64,000 bases of DNA, taken from the NCBI RefSeq assembly GCF_900101265.1, contig NZ_FMZS01000004.1:1-64000 (forward strand). Reading direction: 5' to 3'. This document shows positions 34,238-43,457 of this stretch, one piece after another. Position 1 is the stretch's first letter. Each line of letters starts with the position of its first letter. A program made the position numbers and the translations under genes. The notes under the pieces are model-generated. The model saw only the letters and a program-made list of their open reading frames with translations. It did no database searches and was not told the DNA's origin. This stretch comes from Massilia sp. PDC64 (lineage in GTDB: Bacteria; Pseudomonadota; Gammaproteobacteria; Burkholderiales; Burkholderiaceae_D).

Positions 34238-35470
34238 CTATTCCGCCCGATACAGCGGCAACGTGAGCTTCACGGGCCGCACGTCCATGCGCACGCGGTA
34301 CACGGAATAGGTGTCGGCCCGGTTCGACGTCCAGCCCTCGCTCTCCGGCGTGCGCGTGAAGACGAATTCGAAGCCGCGGTCGGCCGCGAGCCCGGCCGGG
34401 TCGCCGAAGGCGATGCCGGTGGCGCGGGCCTGGTCGCTGTCGCACAGCTTCATCAAGAGGTCGACGACGGCCGTGTTGCCGAGGATGTCGGGGGCGAACA
34501 GGGTGCCGCGGTACGTGGGGTCGGCCGGGTCGACCTTTTCCTTGTCCGGGCCGGGCGTGAAGCGGCCGCTGGCCGGGTCGTAGCGGTCGCCGCTGTCGAG
34601 GTAGCTGATGCGGGCGTCCGTGACGTTGAAGCCGGTACGCGCGGCGTCCACGCTGGCCTGGGCCAGGTCGAGCAGCAGGGCGCCCTTGTAGCCGATGACG
34701 GCGATCGTCCGGTCCGGCGCGACGACGGCGGCCGTGTTCTCGTCGATGCCGAGGCCAAGCTTGTAATGCTTGGCCAGCATCGCGGGCAGCATGCGGGCGA
34801 AGCGGCCGCGGATCAGCAAATGCTGGTCGACGAACACGTCGTCGCCGATGAAGCCGAGGCCCGGCGCGATGTCGCGGCCGTCCGTGATGCCGTCGCGCAG
34901 CGTGGGCAGCGGGGCGCGGCCTTCGTAGAACATCGTCTTGCTCATGATGGCGGCGCCCGCGCTCGTGCCGGCGATGACGCCGCCGCGCCGGTACAAATCC
35001 CACAGCGCGTCCAGCACGGCGCTGTTGCCGCCGTCGGCATGGCGTAGCGCGGCCGTGATGCGGCCCTGGTCGCCCCCGGTGAAGAACGCGCCGCCGGCCG
35101 CGCGCACGCTGGCCGCCAGCTGCGGGTCGTCCGCGGCCTTGCGTACGTCGGTGCCGGCCAGGTTCGCGGCCAGCGGCACGACGAAGGGGCGGGCGCCGTA
35201 GCTGGCCAGGATCTCGGCCGTCAGGCGGCCGGAGCGTTCCGGATTGCCGGCCGCCGTCGGGAACACGGCGATGCGGGCGCCGCGGCCGCCGGCCAGCTCG
35301 ACGATCTTCTTCCACACGGCGGCGTTGTCGGCGCGCAGCGCACCGCCGGCGATCACGAGCGAGCCCTTCGTCGCACCCGTGGGCGCCTGCGCATCCGCGC
35401 GCGCGGCGGCGGGTGCCAGGCCGAAGCTCAGCACGAAAGCGATGGGCAACACGGGAAAGCGGATCGGCAT
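34238..35470 (-). CDS. Secreted cyanophycinase-like peptidase (S51 family)
   Basis: A 410-residue protein from ATG 35470 with a signal peptide ending AAARADA. The S51 fold shows GSLVIAGGAL, FFTGGDQGRITAAL, and the nucleophile elbow GVIAGTSAGAAIMS (catalytic Ser). Family knowledge: cyanophycinases release Asp-Arg dipeptides from the storage polymer cyanophycin; secreted types let heterotrophs use cyanophycin or similar peptides. About 410 residues is long for the family, with an extra C-terminal region (KVDPADPTYRGTLFAP onwards). A second S51 protein is at 46901-48178. Divergent from the MYG1 gene. Confidence 0.85.
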   Translation of the reverse strand: MPIRFPVLPIAFVLSFGLAPAAARADAQAPTGATKGSLVIAGGALRADNAAVWKKIVELAGGRGARIAVFPTAAGNPERSGRLTAEILASYGARPFVVPLAANLAGTDVRKAADDPQLAASVRAAGGAFFTGGDQGRITAALRHADGGNSAVLDALWDLYRRGGVIAGTSAGAAIMSKTMFYEGRAPLPTLRDGITDGRDIAPGLGFIGDDVFVDQHLLIRGRFARMLPAMLAKHYKLGLGIDENTAAVVAPDRTIAVIGYKGALLLDLAQASVDAARTGFNVTDARISYLDSGDRYDPASGRFTPGPDKEKVDPADPTYRGTLFAPDILGNTAVVDLLMKLCDSDQARATGIAFGDPAGLAADRGFEFVFTRTPESEGWTSNRADTYSVYRVRMDVRPVKLTLPLYRAE

Positions 35471-35573
35471 GGCGGTCGTCTCGGTGCGGATGGGAATACC
35501 CATCATGATACCCGTGCCCGGCCTTGCGGCCAAAGCCGGTATCATCGGGGTATGCATTCAGATTGGAGTGAGC

Positions 35574-36533
35574 ATGTTGATCGTGACGCACAGCGGTAAA
35601 TTCCACGCGGACGATGCGTGGGCGGTGGCCGTCCTGATGTTGTTGTACCCGGACGCGGAGCTCGTGCGCACGCGCGACCCGGCCATCATCGCCAGGGCCG
35701 ACGTCGCCATCGACGTGGGCGGCGAATGGAACCCGGCCGCGGGCCGTTTCGACCACCACCAGAAGGGATTCGATGGCGCCCGCATGAGCGGCGTGCCGTA
35801 TGCCAGCGCCGGCCTCGTGTGGCGCGAATACGGCGCGCGCTGCGTGGCGCTGCTGGCCGAGCGGCATGCCGGCTACAAGCTGTCGGACGAGGGCGCGCAG
35901 CAGATGGCGTACGCGATCGATGCGGACGTCGTGCAATACCTCGACCTGTCGGACGTGGGCGCCGCCCGCAACGCGCCCGGCAGCTATGGCCTGTCCGCCA
36001 TCGTATCCGGCTTCAATCCGAACTGGCTCGACGAGCAGCGCCTGGGCTATGGCCCCGCGGCCGAGGCGTACCGCGACGAGCAGTTCCGGAAGGTATTGGC
36101 CCTGCTCACGGACCTGATGATCAATGCCGTCAAGTACCGCGTGGGCGCGCTGCTCGCCGTCGAGCAGGTGCGGCATGCGGAGGTGCTCGAGGGCGGCCGA
36201 GTGCTGTACCTGAAGAATGCCGCGCTGCCGTGGACGGCCATCGTGCGCAAGGAGATGCCGAGGGTACTGTTCGTCATCAGCTACAGCCTCGCCGAGCAGC
36301 GGCACATGATCCACACGGTGCCCGTCAGCGCGGAGAGTTTCGATGCGCGCGCCGACCTGCCCGCGGCCTGGGCCGGTTTGCGCGATGCCGACCTGGCTGC
36401 CGTCACGGGTGTGCCGGACGCGGGTTTCTGCCACAACGGCCGCTTCATCGCGGCCGCGAAGTCGTTCGAGGGCATCCTCGAGATGGCGCGGCAGGCATTG
36501 CGCGAGGTGGATGCGCAGGCATCCACGGCGTGA
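35574..36533 (+). CDS. MYG1-family protein (DHH-like 3'-5' exoribonuclease)
   Basis: A 319-residue protein matching eukaryotic and bacterial MYG1: VTHSGKFHADDAWAVAVL at the N-terminus, AGRFDHHQKGF (DHH motif), and HTVPVSAESFDARADLPAAWAGL near the C-terminus. The metal-binding histidines and aspartates are present. The start is preceded by GGAGTGAGC. Human MYG1 is an RNA exonuclease; the bacterial role is not established. Confidence 0.88.
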   Translation: MLIVTHSGKFHADDAWAVAVLMLLYPDAELVRTRDPAIIARADVAIDVGGEWNPAAGRFDHHQKGFDGARMSGVPYASAGLVWREYGARCVALLAERHAGYKLSDEGAQQMAYAIDADVVQYLDLSDVGAARNAPGSYGLSAIVSGFNPNWLDEQRLGYGPAAEAYRDEQFRKVLALLTDLMINAVKYRVGALLAVEQVRHAEVLEGGRVLYLKNAALPWTAIVRKEMPRVLFVISYSLAEQRHMIHTVPVSAESFDARADLPAAWAGLRDADLAAVTGVPDAGFCHNGRFIAAAKSFEGILEMARQALREVDAQASTA

Positions 36534-36565
36534 CAAGTCGTTACGATTCCGTCAAATGTGTGTGG

Positions 36566-36590
36566 TTTTTTGGTGCGAAATCACCAAAAA
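36566..36590. repeat. Inverted repeat TTTTTGGTG / CACCAAAAA
   Basis: A nine-bp perfect inverted repeat around CGAAAT (36576-36581). The T tract is on the left and the A tract on the right, the wrong way round for an intrinsic terminator on either strand, so an operator or RNA stem is more likely. It lies between MYG1 and cheV. Confidence 0.5.
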
Positions 36591-36612
36591 GTGACGGAGA
36601 TTCATGCTGGTC

Positions 36613-36670
36613 TTTACACCGACACGCGGTTCGCGTCTAGAATTTCCCAAAAGAATCAACCTTTTTGGGA
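36613..36670 (+). promoter_or_regulatory. cheV promoter region and leader inverted repeat
   Basis: TTTACA (36613-36618) and TAGAAT (36638-36643) form a possible sigma70 promoter with a long 19-bp spacer. Just downstream is the inverted repeat TCCCAAAA (36645-36652) / TTTTGGGA (36663-36670); its right arm includes the GGGA that serves as ribosome site for the start at 36677. Confidence 0.45.
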
Positions 36671-36676
36671 TGGGAC

Positions 36677-37636
36677 ATGAAATCGGTTCAGCAGGAAGTC
36701 GACGAGCGCAGCAACCTCACGGGCACGAACAAATTCGAGCTTTTGCTTTTCCGTCTCGGCGGCGACGCCAGCGGCGAGCACAGCGAGCTGTTCGGCATTA
36801 ACGTCTTCAAGATTCGCGAGATCGTCGCGATGCCGACGATCACCAAGGTGGCCGGCGCGCCCGATCACGTGCTCGGCGTGGTCAACCTGCGCGGCCAGAT
36901 CATCCAGGTCCTGGACCTGCCGGGCATCGCCGGCGTCACGCCCAAGACCGGCCTGAACATCATGCTGGTGACGGAATTCGCGCGCACCACGCAGGCGTTC
37001 GCCGTCGAGAGCGTGGAAGAGATCGTGCGCCTCGACTGGACGCAGGTGATGTCGGCCGAGAAGAGCGCCGGCAGCGGCATGGTCACGAGCATCGCGCGCC
37101 TGGAACCGGTGGACGGCCAGCCGGCCCGCCTGGCTCAGGTGCTGGACGTCGAGACGATCCTGCGCAACCTGAATCCGGAAGCGCACACGGAGAACATCGA
37201 GCAGGCCGTCGGCGGCAAGATGAAGCTGAAGCCGGGCGCCGTGATCCTCGCCGCGGACGATTCCGTCGTCGCCCGCGCGCTGATCGAGCAGGGCCTGGAC
37301 GCCATGGGCCTGCCGTTCGTGATGACCAAGAGCGGCAAGGAGTGCTGGGACCAGCTGAACCACATCGCCGCCGCGGCGGAAGCGGAAGGCAAGACCGTGC
37401 ACGACAAGGTTGCGCTCGTGCTGACCGACCTCGAGATGCCGGAAATGGACGGCTTCACGCTCACCCGCAACATCAAGTCGAACGCGCGCTTCGGCAACAT
37501 GCCGGTCGTGATCCACTCGTCGCTGTCCGGCACGACGAACGAGGAACACGTCAAGAACGTCCGCGCCGACGCCTACGTCGCCAAGTTCTCCGCCGAGGAC
37601 CTGTCGCGCACCCTGCGCACGCTGCTGCGCCAGTAA
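36677..37636 (+). CDS. cheV: Chemotaxis protein CheV (CheW-receiver fusion)
   Basis: A 319-residue protein. Residues ~15-165 form a CheW-like domain (FELLLFRL, FGINVFKIREIVAMPTITKV, VLGVVNLRGQIIQVLDLPG). Residues ~185-315 form a receiver: acidic pair AADDSV, phospho-acceptor Asp in LVLTDLEMPEMDGF, the Thr/Ser position in VIHSSLSG, and the Lys in YVAKF. CheV couples receptors to CheA and buffers phosphate. It stands alone here, away from any che operon. A strong hairpin follows it, then a c-di-GMP protein. Confidence 0.95.
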   Translation: MKSVQQEVDERSNLTGTNKFELLLFRLGGDASGEHSELFGINVFKIREIVAMPTITKVAGAPDHVLGVVNLRGQIIQVLDLPGIAGVTPKTGLNIMLVTEFARTTQAFAVESVEEIVRLDWTQVMSAEKSAGSGMVTSIARLEPVDGQPARLAQVLDVETILRNLNPEAHTENIEQAVGGKMKLKPGAVILAADDSVVARALIEQGLDAMGLPFVMTKSGKECWDQLNHIAAAAEAEGKTVHDKVALVLTDLEMPEMDGFTLTRNIKSNARFGNMPVVIHSSLSGTTNEEHVKNVRADAYVAKFSAEDLSRTLRTLLRQ

Positions 37637-37647
37637 TTCCTTCCTCA

Positions 37648-37677
37648 CGCGATGCCGGCACGCCTGCCGGCATCGCG
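37648..37677 (+). terminator. Strong hairpin after cheV
   Basis: A 13-bp perfect stem (CGCGATGCCGGCA / TGCCGGCATCGCG) with a 4-nt loop, 11 bp after the cheV stop. No T tract follows, so it is either a weak intrinsic terminator or a 3'-end stabiliser. Confidence 0.6.
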
Positions 37678-37806
37678 CCTCCGCCCACGTCTGAGTTGTT
37701 GTTGGGCAACATCCCGCTGCAGAATTTGCGTAGGAGTTTTCCTACAGCAATAGTCATGACGCATAATGACAGCTCAGGATGCTGTTTCCCACCTTTTCAG
37801 AGTCCC

Positions 37807-40191
37807 ATGTCACAGCCCACATCGTTTATCGCGAGCATCTGGACCACGGATACGGACGGCGTCTGCACGTCCACCGTCGACGACGGACAGGGCGCGCTGC
37901 CGCCGTTCGCCGTGGCCACGCGCCTGCAGGACTGGCTGCGCGGGTGTGCCGCCGATGCGCAGGCGGCAGACCGCGTCGCGGAGGCGCTGGCGCGGCAAGC
38001 GGCCTTCGGCGATGAAGTCGGGATCCGGTGCGCGGACGGGTCCCTGCGCCGGGTGGTCGTGTCCGGGCTGCCGCGCTTCGATGCCGAGGGGCGGTGCGCC
38101 GGATGGTCCGGCGCATTCGCCGACGTCACGGCGCAGAAAGCGAACCTCGACCGCGCGCTGCGCAGCGAAGCGGAGCATCGCCTCATCGTCGACAACAGCA
38201 TCGACCTGATCGCGCATTGCGGCGTGGACGGCCGCTACATCCACGTGTCGCCGTCGTACACGAACGTGGTGGGATGGCGGCCGGAGGAGATGGTCGGGCA
38301 CAGCGGCCTCGATTTTCTCCATCCCGACGACCGCGAGCCCGCGGGAGCGGCACTCGCACGCATCCTGGCAGGCGAGGATCTCTCCGACGTCGTCGAGGTG
38401 CGCAAGCGGCATCGCGACGGCCATTACGTGGCGCTCGGCACCAAGGTGCGCAAGGTCGCGGATCCCGTCACCGGCACCGTGATCGGCGCCGTCCTTGTCT
38501 CGCGCGACATCAGGCTCGAAAAGGAGATGCTGCACCGGGTCGAGGATGCGCATGCGCGCATCCGGACGATCCTGGAAAGCATCGAGGACGGCTTCTTCTC
38601 CGTCAACCGCAACTGGCAGATCACGTACGCCAATTCGCTGGCCGTCAAGTTCGCCGGCGTCGAGCCGGGCTCCGCGCTGGGCACGAACTTGTGGGACCTG
38701 GCGAACGGGCCGGCCGGCACGGAAATCGGCGAGGTCTACCGGCGGGTGATGGCGACGGGCGAGAACGCGTCCCTCGAAACGTTTTTCGAACCGGTCGGCG
38801 TGTGGCTCAGCGTGCGCGTGTATGCGCACGACGAAGGCCTGTCGGTCTTCTTCCACGACATCACGGACCGCAAGCGCGCCGAGGAGCGGCTGGAGCAGCT
38901 GGCCACGCGCGACGATCTCACGGGCCTGCCCAACCGGGCCTGGTTGAACGGCCACCTGCGCTCGATGCTGGGCCAGGCCCGCGGCCAGGCGGAAACGACG
39001 GTGCTGTTCATCGACCTGAACCGCTTCAAGGAAGTCAACGATTCGCTGGGCCACGCGGCCGGGGACCATTTGCTGCGGCAGGTGGGCTTGCGGTTGCAAT
39101 CGTGCCTGCGTCCGGGCGACGTCGTGGCACGGCTGGGCGGCGACGAATTCGTCGTGGCGGCCCATTGCGCGGGCCGCGAGGCCGCCGCCGGCATCGCGCA
39201 GCGCCTGCTGAAGACCCTCACCAATCCGTTCCACATCGACGGGCTGGAGATGTGCGTGGGCGCGTCGATCGGCATCAGCCTCTCCGGCCAGGACGGCGCC
39301 ACGCCGGAACTGCTGTTCCAGAACGCGGACACGGCGATGTACAAGGCCAAGGCGCTGGGCGCGAGCTCGTACCAGTTCTTCGAGCCGGAAATGAGCGTGG
39401 AAGCACGGCGCCGGCTGCAGGTGGAGACGGCACTGCGGCGGGCGCTGGAACTGGGCCAGTTCGAACTGCACTACCAGCCGCGCATCGACGTGCGCACGTT
39501 CCGCCTGCGCGGCGTGGAAGTCCTGCTGCGCTGGAAGCACCCGGAACTGGGCCAGGTGTCGCCGCTCGAATTCATCCCCATCGCGGAAGAACGGGGCCAC
39601 ATCGAGGCGATCGGCCGCTGGGTGCTGGGCGAGGCCTGCCGCGTCGGCCGGCGGCTCTCGGACAAATACGGCACGCAGCTGCACGTGTCCGTCAACGTGT
39701 CGGCGCGCCAGCTGCGGTCGGCGGAGCTCGTGGCCGACGTCGAACAGGCCTTGCGCGAGACGGGCTTCGCGCCGCGCGCGCTGGAACTGGAGCTCACGGA
39801 GAGCGCGCTGATCGACGACATCGAACAATCCGTCGACGTGCTTCACCGCCTCAAACATCTGGGCGTGAAATTGGCGCTGGACGATTTCGGCACCGGCTAC
39901 TCGAGCCTGTCGTACCTGAAGCGCTTCCCCGTCGACGTGCTGAAGCTGGACCGCTCGTTCTTCCTGGAAGAGTGCCCCAACGGCGACGAATTCGTCGGGG
40001 CGCTCGTCCACATGGCGCACGCGCTCGGCCTGACCGTGGTCGCGGAAGGCATCGAGACGGAAGAGGTGATGGAGACGCTGCGCGCCTGCCGCTGCGACGA
40101 GGCGCAGGGCTATCTGTTCGCGCGGCCGATGGCGTTGCCGGAGTTCGACAAGTTCCTGCAATGCGAGGTGCCGGGGGTACTGGCGGCGTGA
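37807..40191 (+). CDS. PAS-PAS-GGDEF-EAL c-di-GMP signalling protein
   Basis: A 794-residue cytoplasmic protein. A PAS-like N-terminal region is followed by a PAS/PAC (residues ~125-240: LIAHCGVDGRYIHVSPSYTNVVGW) and another PAS (~250-355: SIEDGFFSVNRNWQITYANS). GGDEF (~360-525) has an intact RLGGDEFVV and an inhibitory I-site RPGD five residues before it. EAL (~540-785) has EVLLRW, NVSARQL, ELTES and DDFGTGYSSLSYLKRFP, all expected of an active phosphodiesterase. The protein may therefore both make and degrade c-di-GMP. The start could also be ATG 37756. It follows cheV but behind a strong hairpin. Confidence 0.93.
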   Translation: MSQPTSFIASIWTTDTDGVCTSTVDDGQGALPPFAVATRLQDWLRGCAADAQAADRVAEALARQAAFGDEVGIRCADGSLRRVVVSGLPRFDAEGRCAGWSGAFADVTAQKANLDRALRSEAEHRLIVDNSIDLIAHCGVDGRYIHVSPSYTNVVGWRPEEMVGHSGLDFLHPDDREPAGAALARILAGEDLSDVVEVRKRHRDGHYVALGTKVRKVADPVTGTVIGAVLVSRDIRLEKEMLHRVEDAHARIRTILESIEDGFFSVNRNWQITYANSLAVKFAGVEPGSALGTNLWDLANGPAGTEIGEVYRRVMATGENASLETFFEPVGVWLSVRVYAHDEGLSVFFHDITDRKRAEERLEQLATRDDLTGLPNRAWLNGHLRSMLGQARGQAETTVLFIDLNRFKEVNDSLGHAAGDHLLRQVGLRLQSCLRPGDVVARLGGDEFVVAAHCAGREAAAGIAQRLLKTLTNPFHIDGLEMCVGASIGISLSGQDGATPELLFQNADTAMYKAKALGASSYQFFEPEMSVEARRRLQVETALRRALELGQFELHYQPRIDVRTFRLRGVEVLLRWKHPELGQVSPLEFIPIAEERGHIEAIGRWVLGEACRVGRRLSDKYGTQLHVSVNVSARQLRSAELVADVEQALRETGFAPRALELELTESALIDDIEQSVDVLHRLKHLGVKLALDDFGTGYSSLSYLKRFPVDVLKLDRSFFLEECPNGDEFVGALVHMAHALGLTVVAEGIETEEVMETLRACRCDEAQGYLFARPMALPEFDKFLQCEVPGVLAA

Positions 40192-40230
40192 GTTCGCTTA
40201 CACTGGCGCTTTCAGCCTGCCTGCAGCACC

Positions 40231-40677
40231 ATGATACCGTCGCCGAACACCCACCGGTGCCCCGAATGCGGCGCCACGTACGCGGCCCTTGACGACCATT
40301 GCGCGGCGCGGTTCGACGTGCTGCTCGCCCTCGACCATTCGCACCGGGAGCCGTGGGGAAGCCGCCACGGACAGGCGTTCGCCGCGTACGCGCTCCAGCA
40401 TCCCGCGACGCACGCGGCTTCGCTCGACCGCGCCTGGCTGGTGCTCCGGCAGATCTACGTAAGCGGAATGGCGCCCGACCGGGTCTTCGGCGCGCTCGTT
40501 GCCGCGCGCGGCAGGATACCCCCGGGTTGGGACGTGCCGGCGCGTGCCGCGCGGCAGGTCCATGCGCCGGCCGTGACGATCGCCGACCTGGGCGACTTCG
40601 ACGCCGCGACGTACGCCGGCCGGCTGGACGACTGGTGCCGCGCGGCGCTGGCGTCGTGGGGCGCCGTGGGCGCCTGA
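40231..40677 (+). CDS. DUF5946-like hypothetical protein
   Basis: A 148-residue soluble protein starting with a zinc-ribbon-like CPECGATY and containing the segment HSHREPWGSRHGQAFAAYALQHP, recalling DUF5946. No activity is known. It lies 39 bp after the GGDEF-EAL gene and converges on glucarate dehydratase. Confidence 0.7.
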   Translation: MIPSPNTHRCPECGATYAALDDHCAARFDVLLALDHSHREPWGSRHGQAFAAYALQHPATHAASLDRAWLVLRQIYVSGMAPDRVFGALVAARGRIPPGWDVPARAARQVHAPAVTIADLGDFDAATYAGRLDDWCRAALASWGAVGA

Positions 40678-40690
40678 CGCGAGGACCGTC

Positions 40691-42058
40691 TCAGCGCGCG
40701 TAGCTCGGCTTCTTCGGATCGTACGTCCAGCCGGGCACGAGGTAGCGCATGGCCATCGCGTCGTCGCGTGCGCCGCCGGCGACCTTCTTGTACAGCTCGT
40801 GCGCCGCGAGGATGCGCTCCATGTCGGGCTGGATGCCCAGGCCCGGCGCGTCCGGCACGGCCACCTGGCCGCCCACGATCTGCAGCGGTTCCGTCGTCAG
40901 GCGTTCGCGGCCTTCCTGCCAGATCCAGTGCGTGTCGATCGCCGTGATGTCGCCCGGCGCGGCGGCCGCGCAGTGCGTGAACATCGCCAGCGACACGTCG
41001 AAGTGGTTGTTCGAGTGCGAACCCCACGTCAGGCCCCAGTCATGGCACAGCTGGGCGAGGCGCACGGACCCCTGCATCGTCCAGAAGTGCGGGTCGGCGA
41101 GCGGGATGTCGACGGCGCCCAGCAGGTGCGAGTGCGCCATCTGGCGCCAGTCCGTCGCGACCATGTTCGTCGCCGTGCGGATGCCGGTGGCGCGCTTGAA
41201 TTCCGCCATGATTTCGCGGCCCGAATAGCCGTTCTCCGGACCGCACGGGTCTTCCGCATACGACAGCACGTGACCCTGGCCCTTGCACGCGGCGACGGCT
41301 TCCGCCAGCGACCAGGCGCCGTTGGGATCCAGCGTCGCGCGCGCGTCCGGGAAGCGCCGCTTGATGGCGGCCACCGCCGCGATCTCGTCCTCCGGCCGCA
41401 TCACGCCGCCTTTCAGCTTGAAGTCGCGGAAGCCGTACTTGTCGACGGCGGCGGACGCGAGGTCCGCAATCTGCTCGGGACTCAAGGCTTCCTCGTCGCG
41501 CACCTTGTACCAGCCATCCCTGGCCTTGTCGCCGTCGTACGGCAGGTCCGTCTGGGTGCGGTCGCCGATGTAGAACAGGTACGCCAGCATCGTCACGTGC
41601 GTGCGCTGCTGGCCGTTGCCGAGCAGTTCGCACAGGGGCACCGCGAGGTGCTGGCCCAGCAGGTCCAGCAGCGCCGCCTCCACGGCCGTCACCACGTTTT
41701 CCAGGCGCAGGTTGATCTCGTGCGGCTGCTTCATGACCGCCTCCTCGGCGCTCGACGTCACCTGGTGGCTCACGCCGGAAATCGCCGTGCGCAGCACGTT
41801 CAGGGTGCGGTTGTAGCGCGCCACTTCGGTGCCCGTCACGAGCGGGACGAGCCGCTCCAGCGCACGCAGGATGCCGTTCGAGCCGGGCACCTCGCCCATG
41901 CCGGTGTTGCCGGCGCTGTCCTTCAGCAGGACGAGGATACGCGTGAAGTAGGGCGCGTGGGCGCCGCACAGGTTCAGCAGCATGCTGTCGCGGCCGGCCA
42001 CGGGAATCACCTGCATTTCGGTGACGATCGGGCTGGCGGCGCGCTGGATGAGGGGCAT
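40691..42058 (-). CDS. gudD: Glucarate dehydratase (enolase superfamily)
   Basis: A 455-residue enolase-superfamily enzyme that dehydrates D-glucarate to 5-keto-4-deoxyglucarate. Diagnostic parts: [11 protein letters not shown] (KxK base), [44 protein letters not shown] and [18 protein letters not shown] start it at ATG 42058, which has AGGAG eight bases upstream, rather than 27 bp upstream. It diverges from the GDSL esterase/GH115 genes across a region carrying a LacI-type site, tying it to the xylan locus: glucuronic acid cut off by GH67/GH115 could be oxidised to glucarate and enter here. Confidence 0.93.
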   Translation of the reverse strand: MPLIQRAASPIVTEMQVIPVAGRDSMLLNLCGAHAPYFTRILVLLKDSAGNTGMGEVPGSNGILRALERLVPLVTGTEVARYNRTLNVLRTAISGVSHQVTSSAEEAVMKQPHEINLRLENVVTAVEAALLDLLGQHLAVPLCELLGNGQQRTHVTMLAYLFYIGDRTQTDLPYDGDKARDGWYKVRDEEALSPEQIADLASAAVDKYGFRDFKLKGGVMRPEDEIAAVAAIKRRFPDARATLDPNGAWSLAEAVAACKGQGHVLSYAEDPCGPENGYSGREIMAEFKRATGIRTATNMVATDWRQMAHSHLLGAVDIPLADPHFWTMQGSVRLAQLCHDWGLTWGSHSNNHFDVSLAMFTHCAAAAPGDITAIDTHWIWQEGRERLTTEPLQIVGGQVAVPDAPGLGIQPDMERILAAHELYKKVAGGARDDAMAMRYLVPGWTYDPKKPSYAR

Positions 42059-42104
42059 TTCTTGTCTCCTGGTGATGACGGGCATATCGAAAAAATATAT
42101 CTCG

Positions 42105-42133
42105 TTGCCCGTAACATTGATCTAAACTAGAAT
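42105..42133 (+). promoter_or_regulatory. Sigma70 promoter of the GDSL esterase-GH115 operon
   Basis: TTGCCC (42105-42110), 17-bp spacer, TAGAAT (42128-42133). The -10 overlaps the LacI-type operator, the classic arrangement for repression. Confidence 0.6.
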
Positions 42134-42148
42134 GGTAGCGCAACCATT
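42131..42148. promoter_or_regulatory. LacI-type operator, site A (gudD / GDSL-GH115)
   Basis: AATGGTAGCGCAACCATT: 6-bp perfect outer arms (AATGGT / ACCATT) and a central GCGC. It aligns with four other sites around the LacI gene and the GH3-xyl operon and sits between two divergent genes, so it may control both. Confidence 0.7.
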
Positions 42149-42170
42149 TTCCCAGTGTGAAGGATTTACG

Positions 42171-43427
42171 ATGTCGCGTCAATCGATTCTGGCGGCCAGC
42201 GTGCTGTGTCTCTCCCTCGGCGGCTGTGCCGCGCTCGCCGTCCAAACCCCTGCCGGCGAACACTGGGTCGCCTCCTGGGGCAGTGCCCAACTCGTGCCGG
42301 AAGGCCAGAACGAACTGCCCGCCGCGCAGTGGCAGGACGCGAGCCTGCGCCAGATCGTGCGGGTGTCGCTGAGCGGGCGCCATTTGCGCGTCAAGCTGTC
42401 CAACGTGTTCGGCACGGCGCCGCTCGTCATCGACGCCGGCAGCGTCGCCTTGAGCACCACGCCCGGCAAGGCCGACGTCGATGCCGCCAGCCTGCGCCCC
42501 TTGCGCTTCGGCGGTGCCGCGTCGGTCACGATTCCGGCGGGCGCCGAATACCTGAGCGATCCCGTCGATCTGCCGCATGCGGCGGGCGCGGACCTCGCCA
42601 TCTCGCTGCATTTCGTCCAGGCGCCGGCGCGCCAGACGGGGCACCCGGGCGCGCGGGCGACGAGCTTCCGCATTCCCGGCAACCAGGTCCAGGCCGCGAT
42701 CTGGCCGCAGGCCGACACGTTCACGCGCTGGTACCAGATCACCGGGGTCGAAGTGCTGGACGGCGCCCGGGCGCACACGGTCGTCGCGATCGGCGACTCG
42801 ATCACGGACGGCTATGGCGTGAACCCGGACACGTATGCGCGCTGGACGGACGGCCTTGCCGTGCGCCTGCGCGCCGCCGGCATGACGGACGTCGGCGTCG
42901 TCAACGCGGGCATCGGCGGCGGCCGCATGCTGCGCGACGGGCTCGGCCCCAACCTCGTGTCCCGCTTCGAACGCGACGTGCTGGCGCGGCCGGGCGTCTC
43001 CCACGCCATCGTCATGATCGGCGTGAACGACTTCGGCGTGCAGCACCGGAACAAGGAAGACACTCCGGCCGCACGCGCCGCGCTGCTGGACGACCTGAAA
43101 CAGGCGTACCGCCAGATCGTCGCGCGCGCCCATGCGCAGGGCGTGTGCGTGCTGGGCGCCACGATCAGCCCGTACGGCGGCAGCGGGTATTACGCGCCGG
43201 GTCCGGACAACGAAGCGGACCGTCTCGCCTACAACCAGTGGATCCGCAGCGCGGGCGTCGTGGACGGCGTCGTCGACTTCGACGCGGCGCTGCGCGACCC
43301 GGCCAGGCCGGACCACCTGCTGAAGGCATTCGACAACGACGGCCTGCATCCGTCGACCGCCGGCTACAAGGCGATGGCGGACGCCGTGCCGCTGGAGCAG
43401 CTCAGGACGTGCCGCATCGCGCGCTGA
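42171..43427 (+). CDS. Secreted GDSL/SGNH esterase (lipoprotein)
   Basis: About 418 residues from ATG 42171; an earlier in-frame ATG at 42132 lies inside the operator and is unlikely to be used. A lipoprotein signal is visible (SLGGC). The SGNH hydrolase blocks are VVAIGDSITDGYG (nucleophile Ser), NAGIGGGRML, MIGVNDFG and DGLHPSTAGYKAMA (catalytic Asp-His). The N-terminal ~190 residues form an extra beta domain. In this operon it is likely a xylan or glucuronoyl esterase-type deacetylase, but the family is broad. It is followed 30 bp later by GH115. Confidence 0.88.
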   Translation: MSRQSILAASVLCLSLGGCAALAVQTPAGEHWVASWGSAQLVPEGQNELPAAQWQDASLRQIVRVSLSGRHLRVKLSNVFGTAPLVIDAGSVALSTTPGKADVDAASLRPLRFGGAASVTIPAGAEYLSDPVDLPHAAGADLAISLHFVQAPARQTGHPGARATSFRIPGNQVQAAIWPQADTFTRWYQITGVEVLDGARAHTVVAIGDSITDGYGVNPDTYARWTDGLAVRLRAAGMTDVGVVNAGIGGGRMLRDGLGPNLVSRFERDVLARPGVSHAIVMIGVNDFGVQHRNKEDTPAARAALLDDLKQAYRQIVARAHAQGVCVLGATISPYGGSGYYAPGPDNEADRLAYNQWIRSAGVVDGVVDFDAALRDPARPDHLLKAFDNDGLHPSTAGYKAMADAVPLEQLRTCRIAR

Positions 43428-43457
43428 AACCAATCATATAAAAACACCAGGAGACTT

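Noticed and set aside
34231..34240. TAGCGCGCTA palindrome resembling the LacI-type operator core
   Set aside because: It contains the stop codon of the cyanophycinase gene, lacks the TG(T/G)T and AACA ends, and is not near a promoter.
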